Assembly (NCBI GenBank): GCA_016859345.1
Contig: CM029111.1
Location: forward strand, 12,048,214 to 12,112,213
Direction: 5' to 3'
Origin: Istiophorus platypterus
Lineage: Eukaryota; Chordata; Actinopteri; Istiophoriformes; Istiophoridae
Length of the DNA stretch: 64,000 nucleotides
Positions 1-12,207 of this stretch are shown piece after piece; position 1 is the first letter of the stretch, and each line of letters begins with the position of its first letter. Made by a program: the position numbers and the translations under genes. Below the pieces are notes generated by a model. The model was not told the origin of the DNA. It ran no database searches and saw only the letters and a list, made by a program, of their open reading frames with translations.

Positions 1-450
1 GGCAGGCGTCACGAGATTGGAGGCAACTCAGAACGGACGTCAAACCGGGAGCCAATTTCTTCTTTATCCAAAACAACCCTGGCGAAAACTGTCCGTGGTT
101 CGAGCCGGTCAAAGCGAAGCAGCCGCAGCTCTTTCCATGTCACTGGTGTGAGTTTACATGGCCAGACCAGGGCCGTGTGCCTCTGTTTTGTCAACAGAGA
201 TTATGAAAGAGCGGCCGGCTGTCGGGCAGGCGGGCGTTGGGGGAGGCGGCAGCGGGACTATTTGCATCAACCGGGCCCGGGCTCAGCCGCCCTGCTATCT
301 CTGTCACTTTCCCTCGCCCTCCCTCTCTCCCTCCCTCTCTGCTCCTCCCATTCTGTCGCCAGCAAGCAGCACCCTGCCCGGACCGCCCTGCCTCCATGGT
401 CTTATCCTCCCAAAGAAAAAAGAAAGAACGGAAACATAGGCGCTTGTCAA
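1..450. promoter_or_regulatory. CpG- and GC-rich segment at window start, possible distal promoter or first exon
   Basis: CpG dinucleotides and GC-rich blocks cluster here, followed by a C/T-rich stretch (about 300-360). An octamer-like ATTTGCAT lies near 262. A good splice-donor-like GTGTGAGT occurs near 145. Vertebrate ncoa3 genes usually have an untranslated first exon well upstream of the ATG exon, so this could be that exon and promoter, but nothing proves it. The short open frames here are compositional. Confidence 0.25.
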
Positions 451-1216
451 ACAAACACGCAGGAATTTTTTGATGGCAGCCAGTGAGGCGGTTTTTGCCA
501 TCTCAGCGTTTGAGAGATGGTTGATGAACTTGCCTACCCGACCACTGCTTTACAAAGACAACAGACAGCTTTTTTTTTTGCTTTTTTTTTTTTCTTTCTT
601 TTCACTTAAATTTACAAAACTCACTTTGTCAACCTTGAAGCTCTCTCGTACACAACAGACCGTAAGAGCTCGAGTTCAGCCCTGAATGAGGCTCTAACAC
701 TGTCTGAATCCTCTCTGGGTAATCCCAGGATGTTTCTCATGATGTTTAGACAGGAATAAAACCGCCTGTGTACAGACTGAGAACGTCATAGATTAACGAC
801 GGATGTAGGTAGTAGTTTTTTCTTGCTCAGTTTTTCCCCTGCACTAGTCATCTGCCCCCAGCAGCTCTTTCCGACACATTCTTGTTTTTTGCATTGTTTT
901 TTTTTTTCCCCTCTGCTGTGACTCACTCTATCGTGGGAGGTCCGTCATCTCTCCACTTTGTTTTTTTTTTTCTTTCGGTTTTTTGCTACTGTTCATCCAT
1001 TTTAATTCTGTTCCCCTAGAGTCTCTGAGTTTAACTCACCAGTGTTATTGAAGCACTGCTCATCTTATTGCAAACATTTTTATTGTGTACACTGAAGCAC
1101 AACAATGAAAAGCACACAATTCCAGAAATTGAGTGAGGGGAAAGTGAAAAAGTGCAGTCAGTGTGAAGCCATAATTTTGAAATATGTCAGGAATTTGGTG
1201 TTGTGTGACTTGAATG

Positions 1217-1345
1217 ATCCATCCATCCATCCATCCATCCAATAGCTATATCGGTTATGGGGGGGCATGCTTTCTATCCAGTCCAAGCTGATGCTGGGCA
1301 AGAGACGGTGGTACCTGGGACAGATCTATCACATGGCTGACTTGA
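1217..1345 (+). repeat. (TCCA)n plus decayed teleost interspersed repeat
   Basis: Six TCCA units are followed by sequence resembling the common teleost repeat body that usually follows an ATCC tract (…ccagtccaagctgatgctgg…gagacggtggtacctgggac…). The match is from memory of the family; the copy is diverged and non-coding. Confidence 0.5.
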
Positions 1346-3348
1346 ATAAATTAAAGGTAACTTTACAATTGTGCACAAAAACTTTCTCCGTCCTCCTGAA
1401 AATTAAAAACATAACTACTTCAACGTTCACATTTTATAAAATAAACATTATCTGATTGATATCCATGAAATTATTAATTAATATTAAATGTTTAATCTAC
1501 AAACGCTACAGCCTTTTTCAGGGTTATTGTTAGAAACAATAAAGTCTCTCTGCAAACGGAGGCACTGAAAAAGAAATTGAAAATAAACAGAAATTCTGGA
1601 GGCTGAAATGTCATGTGCATTCCGTTTATAAAAAACAGACAAAGTGATAGCAACTTTTTTACTCTAAAATGTTAAAGTCATCATGAAGGTGACAGAAGAG
1701 AAGATATTGGGTCATTGAAATTAAGGTGGTTTACCCTGTGGGGAACACGACTTTGATTACCCAGATTCAAAGAACATCTGCCCGCTAACTTTGACCCAAC
1801 TACTGAAGGTCAGGCTTAGTGAAAGATTTTTTCCCTTTCATCACAGAACAAGACTGAACGGGGTCTGATTAATGTAAAGGTTGCAGCAGCTAAGGGAAAT
1901 GAAATGCAAGTCTTGTTTCACTCCGTTAAGATTACTGTAATAAATGTATCCCTGAAGTATCATCTTCTATACTTAAAGAAAATAAAATCACTCTAAAACA
2001 TTACGTAATAATGCGAATGAGCTGATGTTGCATTATGAGAGGATTCTTCTCATACCAGTAAAATGCTTTATATACATCATATGACCACGTAGGAGTTAAA
2101 CTTAATGGAAAGAGCTTTAGATACACATTGCGATATTTCTTTTCTGGAAGAGGAAACCTTGGTCTCATTGTGGGGCCAGAAAGAAACATTCAGATCCACC
2201 CTCTGGGCACCATCAATATCAAAAGTAATTTTCATAGAAACCTGGCCTTTATTTTTTGGGATACCTTATCTAAGACCGTGTTTATTAAGGAGATAATATG
2301 TTTGCCAGTGTGTCGAACTTAGATCCTTACTACTAGTCACTTCCTGTAGCACATTAACTTAACTGGGGTTGGTTTGCATGCTTTCTAGTTTATGAGGCGA
2401 GCCGTTTCCTCTGGTCTTGCCATAAAACCATAAAGTCCGTGGTTCCTGGTGCGCAGTGGTCCCACTGGGCTCCAGGGTCACTGGCAGGTTGCTGTCCTGT
2501 AGCAGACCCTCAGGAGCTTGGCTTCACCCCAGGTGATGCCACAGCAGTGTTGACCTGAGTGATCCTCCTTTCACACCTGTCAAATGACCCGGAAAATATG
2601 TGGGTCAACTGTCATCGTGAAGGCAGTGACCCCTTAAAACCAGTCAGGTCAAGATCAGGGTTGAGAGCTGGGTCAAGCTTTACTCTGATTAGTGTGAATT
2701 TCCTCGCTGCTTACCTGCGTGGGTGCACTCACCTGTACCTGTCAGAAGAAGCATAGAAGACTCTCTTGTGATGGCTCTGTCAGCCAGGAGTCTTAACTCA
2801 TTGCCCTGCTCTTATTTGTTTTCCTGGCCGAGGCGAGCTGTTCTTATTATCGGCTTCCGACTGTTGCCCCTGGCTCTTAATCATGCCTTTGAGTCGTCTT
2901 CAACCATATGATTTAGTCTATAATCTTAGATTAACATACTGTCAATCAGAGGTAAATGCAGAAGTTGTATGGCCTGGGGAATATGTTTCTGTTGAACTCT
3001 TAGCTCTTGTGTCATGAATGATGCCTCACTTTGCCACTTTTTCAATTCTACCATCTCAGTAGAGATGATATGGGAAAAAATAGCACTGTATTATCATACT
3101 ATGTATGCTTCAGGCTGAGATGAGTAAATTTTGAGTAAAAATGGTGCTTGTGAATCACAGTATGCTTACATTATGTATTGTAAAATTCTAAAGAGGGAGA
3201 GAGAGACTATCAAAAGAGTATCTGTAAGGCTCAGGTTATGTCATCCGATCATGTCAAAAAGTAAGAGCTGTATCTGACTGACGGCTGTTCATAGCTGTTT
3301 ACAAACAGCCAGACTCCAATTGGAGCTGAAAAACCAGCCATCATATGT

Positions 3349-3801
3349 TGGGTTTCCACCTACATGTTTTTAATGTGCATTTTCAATTTGGACATTAAAA
3401 AAAACAAAACAAAAAAACCTGAGGCGAAATGCTAGGAAACTTGGTGTATCAATAAAATCAAAAATGTCTAATGGAAAAAGGCTTTTCGAATTAATCATGA
3501 AATACATGACGCATGTGACTTTAACTGACAAATCTGCCCCAATGGGCTGACAAAAATCCCCGTCAGATAAACATAGATGCCATATTTCCATCGTGTTTTC
3601 TACACTGTTTTCTTTCATTCAAGTTTTGACTGGTGCACTTTTAATTACATGACTCTCATCTTCTACAATGATTTTAATGGCACCCAACTGGTGGATTAAT
3701 CACCAGCAGGTGTTTATCTTGATGCATTAATTTGCATTTTTTTTTCTGCAGATTTTCTCAAAATTCGGTTACAATTTGCACTACATTTGGAAAGAAACCC
3801 A
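3349..3801 (+). mobile_element. Non-autonomous DNA transposon-like repeat, copy 1
   Basis: The left end reads TTGGGTTTCCACC and the right end GGAAAGAAACCCAC, so the termini are short imperfect inverted repeats. The right half (about 3570-3780) matches a second copy at about 23370-23630 in the last ncoa3 intron, with shared blocks such as TTTTAATGGCAC and TGCAGATTTTCT. It has no coding capacity. Confidence 0.6.
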
Positions 3802-5989
3802 CAAAGGCAGGATGAAGTTGTTTGAACGTTGCATTGTCTGCTTTAGAAACTTGCGCAAATTGTCTGACGTAGCTTTCCTATGCTGATGCAAATAAGGGCT
3901 TGGGGTTGGCTTGGGGTTGGGTTGGTGGTTGGGGGGGTGGGGAGGCCTCTGAAGCTGTTTAACATCTGACAAAAGTATCTGATGGATTGTACTGCTGCTT
4001 TAACTCCATTGTAACCCTTGGCACATCATAGCATCTTCAATATGGAGCACAGCATTACTTGAGGCAGAGAGCTGAGTTCGCATCACATGATTGGTATCAG
4101 TTGCTTCATTCATGTTATAACATGCAGCCGACTGCTAAAATCCAATCCTATAATGCACATATAGGTGTATGGTGCAGCCATTATAACCAGGCACTTCTAA
4201 TATTCTCTTTACTGATACACTCTTAGCTGTGCCATTTTAACTCCCTTCACCACCCAAACCTTCTTCAAAAGATCTAAGAATCTGAAATTAAATTATAAAT
4301 CTTAATTCTAATCTATTCTTTGTCAAGGCAGAATAGTTTTTCAAGTAGAATCCTTGATGCTCTGCCTCTGTAAGAGACCTTCCTCCAAATTTATACCATA
4401 ACCATTTGCTCTAAATGCTCAATTCCTTGTATTACTTGGGTATAAATACAATTCAAAAATGTATTTGCTATTTTTATGGATTCATTTTTTCAGTTTTTTT
4501 TCTTCTTCTGCTAAAATTTCTGTTTTCATCAGCATTTTGTTCATCGTCTCAACATTGACACAGCAACTTTACATCCAAGTTGTGGCTTTTTTTTTTTTTT
4601 TAATTTTTTAATTCCCCAGCATTTCTATTCAAGTTCTCTTAAGCTCTAATTCAAAATGCACATTAGCCCAGGTGCTGACAAACTAACTGACCGATTTCTT
4701 TTGGCTCTGCAGTCGCTCTCACATCTACTGCATCTCTCACTCCTTTAAACTGCCATCTTCAGTCACATCTCTCTTCTCCCCTCTCGCTGCCCTCCATACT
4801 GCCATCACTGGCTCCCATTTCCCTCTTTAGGTGTCTCATTCCCGCTGCCCCCTGCTGCTGTATTGTACCCACCGCAGCCCCGCTGCCTCTGTGCCACCAG
4901 GCCCAACTGCCTGTGGCGTGTAATTGACTTTCTCCCTGCACTGGAAAAGCGGGCGGCCCGCGCCAGGCTGGAGGTGACCCATTTCCCTGGGGCATTCAGC
5001 AGCCTCCTAATCAACCATTCTCTGGGGCCGCCTCATTCACTCTGCAATTAGAGCAACTCCTCCTTTGAGAACTCCATCAATAGGCGGGCAGGCGGGCGGG
5101 TGGGCTCAATCGGCAGAGGAGCAAAGACAGAGTTTCACTCAAACACTTTGCTTTGGCTCTTTGAGTTCTGAACCCTCCGACTTTGTACATCCCCCCTCTC
5201 TGCTTTTTGCATCGTCTCCCTCGTGGTAGGTTTCATCAGACAGCAGCAAGCGGGGTTTTGTCTAATGATGAGCGGCAGACAGGAAGGCAGGTAGACGGGC
5301 ACATGGGGAGGCAGACAGGAGGATAGGCGAGATGAGATGCAGGTAGGCAAGCAGACAAAGGCAACGAGACAGTCAGACAGACAGTCAGATGGGAGGGACT
5401 CAGGGGAGGGATTAAAAGAGAAATTTGAAAGAAACTCAGAGTAGGAGGGATTGAGCAGGAGGATCAGCACATCTTCAGAGCATCTCTTGCTTTTAGAAGA
5501 AGATTCATGAGTATTCCCCATTGTTGTCTTACAAGGGAATACACTTGTGTTTCACCTGGTCTTGGAAGACGTACATGAAAGCAGCCCTCATATCGATTCT
5601 GTCTCAATAAGAAGGCGTGTTTTTCTCTTGTTTTAGCTGGATATGATCTTGTTGCGAGCCACAAGCACACAACCGAAAATTAGAACATTCGCTATCCGAG
5701 AACCAAAAAAAAAAACCCCAAACGTAATCAGCCGTTTTCATGGACTGCTCTGATCCCACAAGAAGGAGCCTGAGATGATGGTGCATGATGATTAAATAAC
5801 AGGCCGGCATCTCTCCCCTGCCGTTGGCCTGATTTGCTATGCAGGAGAGGCAGTGCTCTGGTCAGAGGATAACCATGTAATCAATGGAATGAAAAAGCTG
5901 CTCTGGCTGTGAAGGTTAAGAGGGGTACTGGAAGCTTTCAGCCCACTCCTAGTGCCACACATGCATTCAAAACACACACCAGACAGTCT

Positions 5990-6500
5990 GAATGTTACAT
6001 CTCCTCCTCTAATTCCTCCTCCTCTCACCTGTTCCCCGTCCCTCCTGTCTTTCTTTGACATGCCTTTATCTTACTTTCTCTTGGCTCACTCCCTCCCACC
6101 GCCTCCGCCTCTTTTCGCTCTGATTCCCCCCTTAGTATTTTTCTTCGTCTACATTTTCTCTTTATATCCTCTGTCTCCCACTATATTTGCGCTCCCTCTC
6201 CCCGTCATTTACTTTCCTCCCTCCCGTCCTCCCCCCTCCCATCCTTCCTCCCTCCCACCCTCAAACCCTCCCTCTCTCTCTCCATCCCTCCCTCCATCCT
6301 CTTTTGCCTCCCCCCCTCCCTCCTACCTTTCCCCAGTGTCAGCTGCTGTCACTGTGGCAAAGAAAGTGACCAATCAGAGCTCACTCCACAACACCGGCTT
6401 CTCCCTCCCTTATTCTTTCCGTCCCTTCCCTCTATTCCCTGCTCTTCCTCCTCCTCTTCCTCCTCCTCTTCACCTCCTTTCATCCCATCTGCCTCCCTTC
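5990..6500 (+). repeat. Long polypyrimidine (C/T-rich) tract
   Basis: About 500 bases are dominated by C and T on the plus strand, in units such as CCTCCCTC and TCCTCCTC. A purer core lies at 6210-6330, with a short mixed-sequence break at about 6335-6400. The Pro/Ser-rich open frame across it is a by-product of composition. Mirror-symmetric stretches of this kind can form intramolecular triplexes. Confidence 0.7.
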
Positions 6501-7029
6501 CACACAACCTTTATCAGCTCACTTTCTGGAGACGAAATGTGATGCATTATAGGAGACAGACGGCTGTCTAACGGGGTTAGTTGTGCAGGGTGGCTTATCA
6601 TCAGAGACACTGCTAATCCTGTGCGTGGATGTGTGTGTGTTGATGTACCGTATGAGCTAATGAACTCATACATGCACCAGCCCACACGCACAAACAAACA
6701 CACATGCTTACTCTCATTTTCTCCGAAGAGGAGGATGAGGAGGCCGACGAGACATGTTTTGTGTTCGTCAGAGTCTGCCAGGAGAATATGATTTGCATGA
6801 TGTAAGCATATTTTACACTGCTGTATACTGCTCTGTAACCACTGTACAACCTTCTTTTCATATTGGTTATTTTTTCCTGAGTTGAAAAGGAAGATTCACA
6901 TATGTTCTTCCCTTAACAATTAAGAACAAGAGCTAAAAGGCTAAAAGGGACTATATAATCCCTTTTCTGTCTGCATTTAACCATATTCACACCTTTTTAT
7001 GTGTGTGCTCCTTCGTCTCAGGTGCTGAT

Positions 7030-7044
7030 ATGTGTACACGATGA
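7030..7044 (+). promoter_or_regulatory. Four-codon uORF overlapping the ncoa3 start codon
   Basis: In the first coding exon, ATG-TGT-ACA-CGA-TGA lies just upstream of the main start. Its TGA (7042-7044) overlaps the main ATG (7041-7043) as ATGA. If the exon begins at the acceptor at 7021/7022, any ncoa3 transcript using this exon carries the uORF. Terminating ribosomes would be placed on the main start. Functional consequence is inferred. Confidence 0.5.
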
Positions 7045-8224
7045 GCGGATTGGGGGAGAACTCCATGGAGCCGCTGAGCTCAGAAAACCGGAAACGCAAG
7101 CTCTCCACTTGCGACACGCCTGGTCTGGGGTGAGTGTGTCTGATGAGTACCAAAGAGGGGAAATGCGGGAAAGTGGGCTACTGGGTCAGCGGTTTCTGTA
7201 GCTCGGGTCGTTGGAAGAATGCTGTGATGAGTATGAAGCAAACTGTGTGCTAAAATATAAGAAGATTTTGTATGTAGATTTGGTAGAAAAAGCGCATTTT
7301 AGGCTGAATTTCATGATTTGCACCCTTTGCTCATTTTAAGTAAGACAACAACTTGAGTGGGGTCAAAAAAAGTGGGATTGAAACCGAAATATTATACATA
7401 AACAGCCTCATGCCATGCAAAAGTGCATAGAAAGTATGTACAGTAGTTTAAAAAAGTTTGACATTTTGGAAAATACAAACACATATTCACTTATTGCCAA
7501 GAGTAAGATGAAAATACCGATACCTCACAGTTGCCTGTACAGTACATACAGAGCTAGAGCCGGCAGCTGTTTAGCTTAGCCTAGCATAACAACTGAAAAC
7601 CATCAACCTGGCTATGTCCAAAGCTCAATAGAATCCACCTACCAGCATCTAATGAGCTCACTAATTAAAACGTCATATCCCGTTGGTTAACTGCCAAACT
7701 AGACTAGTCGTTTTCCCCCTTTAGACCAAGTGCAGTTAAAATAATCCTGTCCTGGCTGTAGCCTCATATTTAGGGCACAGATTTGATATTGATCTTCTGA
7801 TCCAACTCACAGCAAGAAAGCAAATTAATCTAGTTTCCAAAATGTCACTCTATCCCTATAAGATGCATAATACAGCAAGCTTGTTTCAAAAACAATGGCT
7901 TTCAAAAATATAGTCACTGACAATTTGAGAAAAAGGTTTAGCTTAGCTTTAATCTCTGCATGTTGGCCCCTGCAGGTGTGAGAGGAAGCGTCGGGAGCAG
8001 GAGAGCAAATACATCGAGGAGCTGGCAGAGCTGATCTCTGCCAACCTCAGCGACATCGACAGTTTCAACGTCAAACCAGACAAATGTGCCATCCTCAAAG
8101 AGACGGTGCGGCAGATCCGCCAGATCAAAGAGCAGGGTGAGTGGACTGTTGAGAAGTGTCTGTGGGAAACGTAGGGCGAGATGTTGAGGAGAAAGGGAGG
8201 GGGGGGGGCTTCTTGGGGTTAGCA

Positions 8225-8263
<39 letters not shown>

Positions 8264-9670
8264 ATACACACTCATACACATACACACATGCCTCAGAGCT
8301 CAGGTGCAAGGACGAATCAGTCATTCGTCTCCCACAAATTTCACAGCCTCAACTGTTTATGTTTCAGAGGAAACATTGGCAGTGCTTTGTGAACCTGTCA
8401 TTTGTGTGTGTCTGTGTGTGCGCGCGCATGAGTGTGTGTATGTGTGTGTCTCTGTGCGTGCGTGTATGTGTGTATGTGTGTACGGGGGCATGCACAGCTG
8501 TGTGCTGGCCTCGCCGGGGGCTGTCTAATTGGACGTTTGCAGGTAATCACATGCCCATCTATTCTGCTGAACTGCCAAATTATTAGTTCTGTTACAGGTG
8601 CTGTTGTCATAGCTCTGTCTCCATTATACAGCGGTCATTTCTGCTGAAAAATAATTGAGAAGATGCAGGCTGGGTATTTTCCTTGCAAATGCACCATCAG
8701 TGCAGAATGGATATTTTTAACTCTCAAATCGAGACTTGTGTAAGTTTAAATTTTTCTGTTTCAAGGTGAATTTCTGGAGATCAGGGGGCGAGAGCCGGTG
8801 GTGAATTTTGTTCTTGTGTTTCTGCTCGGCTCAGTCAGTGTCTGCCACCTCGACAGGAAGGGGAAGAGGCTACAGCTGGCCCCGATTGGCTGCTGACAGG
8901 TTGCCATAGTTACAGGAAGTGAAGACATAATGACACGGGCGTTTAGACTCGTCTCTCGCTTTCTACCTGTTCCTCTTCTCCTCTTCTCACTTTCAGTTGT
9001 GCGCTCTGCCAGTCTTCATTTTGTTCTTTTCTCTACAACCTTTCCTCTTCTCCATCTCACTTGGATTTCATGTGCACTGCTCTTGCATCCTCCTCCTCCT
9101 CCTCTGCTTCCCTGCTTTTTTCCCCCCTCATGTCTCATCTGTATTGCAGCACAATGAGTTGCAGCATCTTCAGGTTTGCCCCTAGCATCTTAAGATATTG
9201 AGTGAACTGATGGAGCGCAGCCTTTCTCTTTCTGTCTCTCTCGCTCTCTGTTTATGTCTTATTCCATCTCCTCTTCCTCTCTCTTTCGCTCAGTCCCTCT
9301 CTACCTAACTTCACAGAGCTTTGCTGTAGGCAGCAATGGCTTCTTTTTTTTCTTTGTGTGGGTATCTGTGCCCCTTGGGAGCTAATCAGATAGAATGATT
9401 CCTGTAGCCGAGCAGCTCCCCCCCCGCCTCTTTCTCAGACCAAGCCCTGTATTAATACAACAGCCCAAACACCGGCCGCTTTCTCTCAGCATCATCTCCA
9501 TCCACATCGCTCTCTATCAGCCCTGGTCCTTAGTGTATCTCTCTCTCTCTTTATCTGTCTTTCTTTCCCTCTGTCAGCCCCAGCCCCTCCATTAATTCAG
9601 GTGCCTAAGCTCCTGCCCCTGCACCATTACAGCTTCCAGAGCCTCTTCAGCTCTTTCCCGCGCTTGCTCG

Positions 9671-9712
<42 letters not shown>

Positions 9713-10535
9713 CCCAGCCTACCAGACAGTCCCTCAGAGTCTGACACTGAATATAAAGCATGAGGACGGCTGCTACCTGCTCCACATGCACCCAGCCCTC
9801 TACTCCTCCTGACGGGCTCCTTAGAGAAACCTGCCTCCATCCGTCTCCCTCCTCACCTGTAGTTTTAAGTCCAAAAAAAAAAAAAGAACAGAAAAGAAAA
9901 GGGGGGAAAAGTGAAGATTGAGAAACACTGCCCCCTGCTGGTGCAGTTAGAGTAGTGAATGGCTGGCTCGTTCCTCTTATTCCAGGTATCGTTGCGCTCA
10001 CCTGGCATTTTTTACTTGGCTTTTTTTTTTGTTTGGGTTTTGTTTTTGGGGCTTTTTTGGCCTTTTTGTAGACAACTAGGCTTGAAATGGCTCTTTGTGC
10101 TGTTTTTTTACTGACACATTTTCTTCTCATTGCCCTCCTTTTCCTCTCCCGCAGGAAAATCTTCATCCAACGACGATGACGTTCAGAAGTCAGACGTGTC
10201 CTCAACAGGTCAGGGGGTCATCGACAAGGACCACCTGGGGCCGCTCCTGCTGCAGGTGAGTCCGGCTCTCCCTCCCCGCTTACCCGGACAATATTTATTC
10301 AAGGTTGAAATTGGCCAACGGGCCAGTGGTGACCTCCTGTCGCCGTTCTCCTCTCAGGCTCTGGACGGCTTCCTGTTCGTGGTGAACCGGGAGGGCAGCA
10401 TCGTGTTTGTGTCAGACAACGTGACGCAGTACCTGCAGTACAAACAGGAGGAGCTCATCAACACCAGCGTGTACAACATTCTCCATGAGGATGACAGGGA
10501 GGAGTTCCACAAGAACCTGCCCAAAACCAACAGTG

Positions 10536-10579
<44 letters not shown>

Positions 10580-11634
10580 ACACTTGCACACATAAACACA
10601 CTCTCAGGGAAGCTACACATCTGCTTAGAAGTGAAACTCTGCTTGACGTCGTCCACAGGGCCGAGGTATAAAACAAACTTTGAGAGGTTACGACAACTCC
10701 GCATGCATGTCAACGTAAACTCACTCAGTTATTTATTCATGCTCCTCCGTTCTTAACTCCTTCTCTCATTATAATGAGAAGCTCCTGGGAGGCCTGCTCA
10801 TGTGCATGAGAGCTTTTCAGAAAGACACACACACCTGACAAAACACTCATGTGCACAGAAGCACCCACCTACTCGGTGCTAAGCAGGCAGAGCGTAGCGC
10901 AGCTGTCAGTCACACTCAGTGGGTCAGACAGTGTAAAACAGGCCTGAGCTCTATTCACATCCCGTGGCAGCCATCTGGAAACTACTTACTGCTGAATAAT
11001 GCACCTCCACACTTTCCTCTACTTAATTTACTGTGTGTTGTGTGCATGTGCATATGTGCGTATGTTTTATATTTACATTCCCGTGTCAGTAATGGGTTTG
11101 CATTTTTTGAGAGTACTTTGTGTATGTGTATGTGTGTATTTGTGTGTGTGTGTGTGTGGAGGGGGGTACCCATGAACGTGTGCACAGAGCACTATTTATA
11201 AAGCTGATTAATTATGGATATGTGTGCTCGACTGAACCTGCTACTTGATTAACTCTGCAGTTCCTAAGCAGTGGTGGCTCTGACATGTCATTGACACGTT
11301 CTCTCACTTATTCCTCCTCTTCTCCCCACACGCTCCTTTATTCATTCACTCTCTTTATCTTTTAAGACTCATCTTTTATCTACTTTTCCTCCGAGCGTCC
11401 CTTGTGCCTTTCTCAACTCACTCTTTCTCAGCTTCATTCATACTTAATATGGCTGCCTACTAAGATGAATATTGTGCTTGTCTGTTTCTCAACCTGCTTC
11501 TCTCTGCTCTCCCACCCCTCATTGTGTCTCGCTCTGCTGCTCTGCCCCTTCATTATCTTTTGGACCCATGAATGAAATACGCTCCCTCTGCACATTCCTG
11601 TGGGATGACCGCTGACCACGCCAGATACAGTTAA

Positions 11635-11696
<62 letters not shown>

Positions 11697-12151
11697 GCAA
11701 TCACAACACACACAAACAGTCACAAAAACAGACACACACTCGTACACAAAACATGGAGTGAGCTTTTGTTGTCAGCCAGTGTGTGTTTTTTTTGACACCG
11801 CTGTCTTGCCTCAATCTTGGCTAATTGTGTCTGAGGGGAGATGTCAGCCCCAGAGACAGTGCTGCGTTTTCTGTGTCGGGGAGAGAAAGCCAAGGCCTTG
11901 TTAAATCACCGCTCACTATCAGTTAGCCCCTCCCCACCTCTACCATTCTACCCCCGCGACATGTCTCGCTCTCCTGGGTTCTTTCTTGTATCCTCCCTGC
12001 ACCTGCCAGACAGAAACCTCCAGCGAACCCTAGGCCCCCGATAAGGCTTCGCACAGACCTTGAAGAACAGTTGGATGTCTCTCTGAAGTTTGCCTCCCCT
12101 TTTTCCTCTTCCTCCCTCTCCCCTGTGAAGGTGACCCCCGTCTAAATGCAC

Positions 12152-12207
<56 letters not shown>

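Larger units (their letters stand above)
451..7021. other. 5' flank or 5' intron of ncoa3, no protein gene seen
   Basis: No coding exon with conserved protein features was found on either strand. It contains poly-T runs (near 570-590, 900, 960 and 4590), a decayed repeat with a (TCCA)n tract at 1217-1345, a terminal-inverted-repeat element at 3349-3801, and a long pyrimidine tract at about 5990-6500. A more unique, GC-balanced patch at about 4700-5130 contains homeodomain-like TAATTG and CTAATCAA sites and could be regulatory. Confidence 0.5.

Noticed and set aside
1267..1455. 62-residue frame after the TCCA run
   Set aside because: It falls on a decayed interspersed repeat and has no protein features.
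5952..6542. 196-residue Pro/Ser/Leu-rich open frame
   Set aside because: It coincides exactly with a C/T-rich low-complexity tract; codon content follows composition.
10130..10540. Single 136-residue frame taken as one exon
   Set aside because: It spans two ncoa3 exons and an intervening 102-nt intron with good GT-AG ends; ALDGF follows LLLQ directly in NCOA3.
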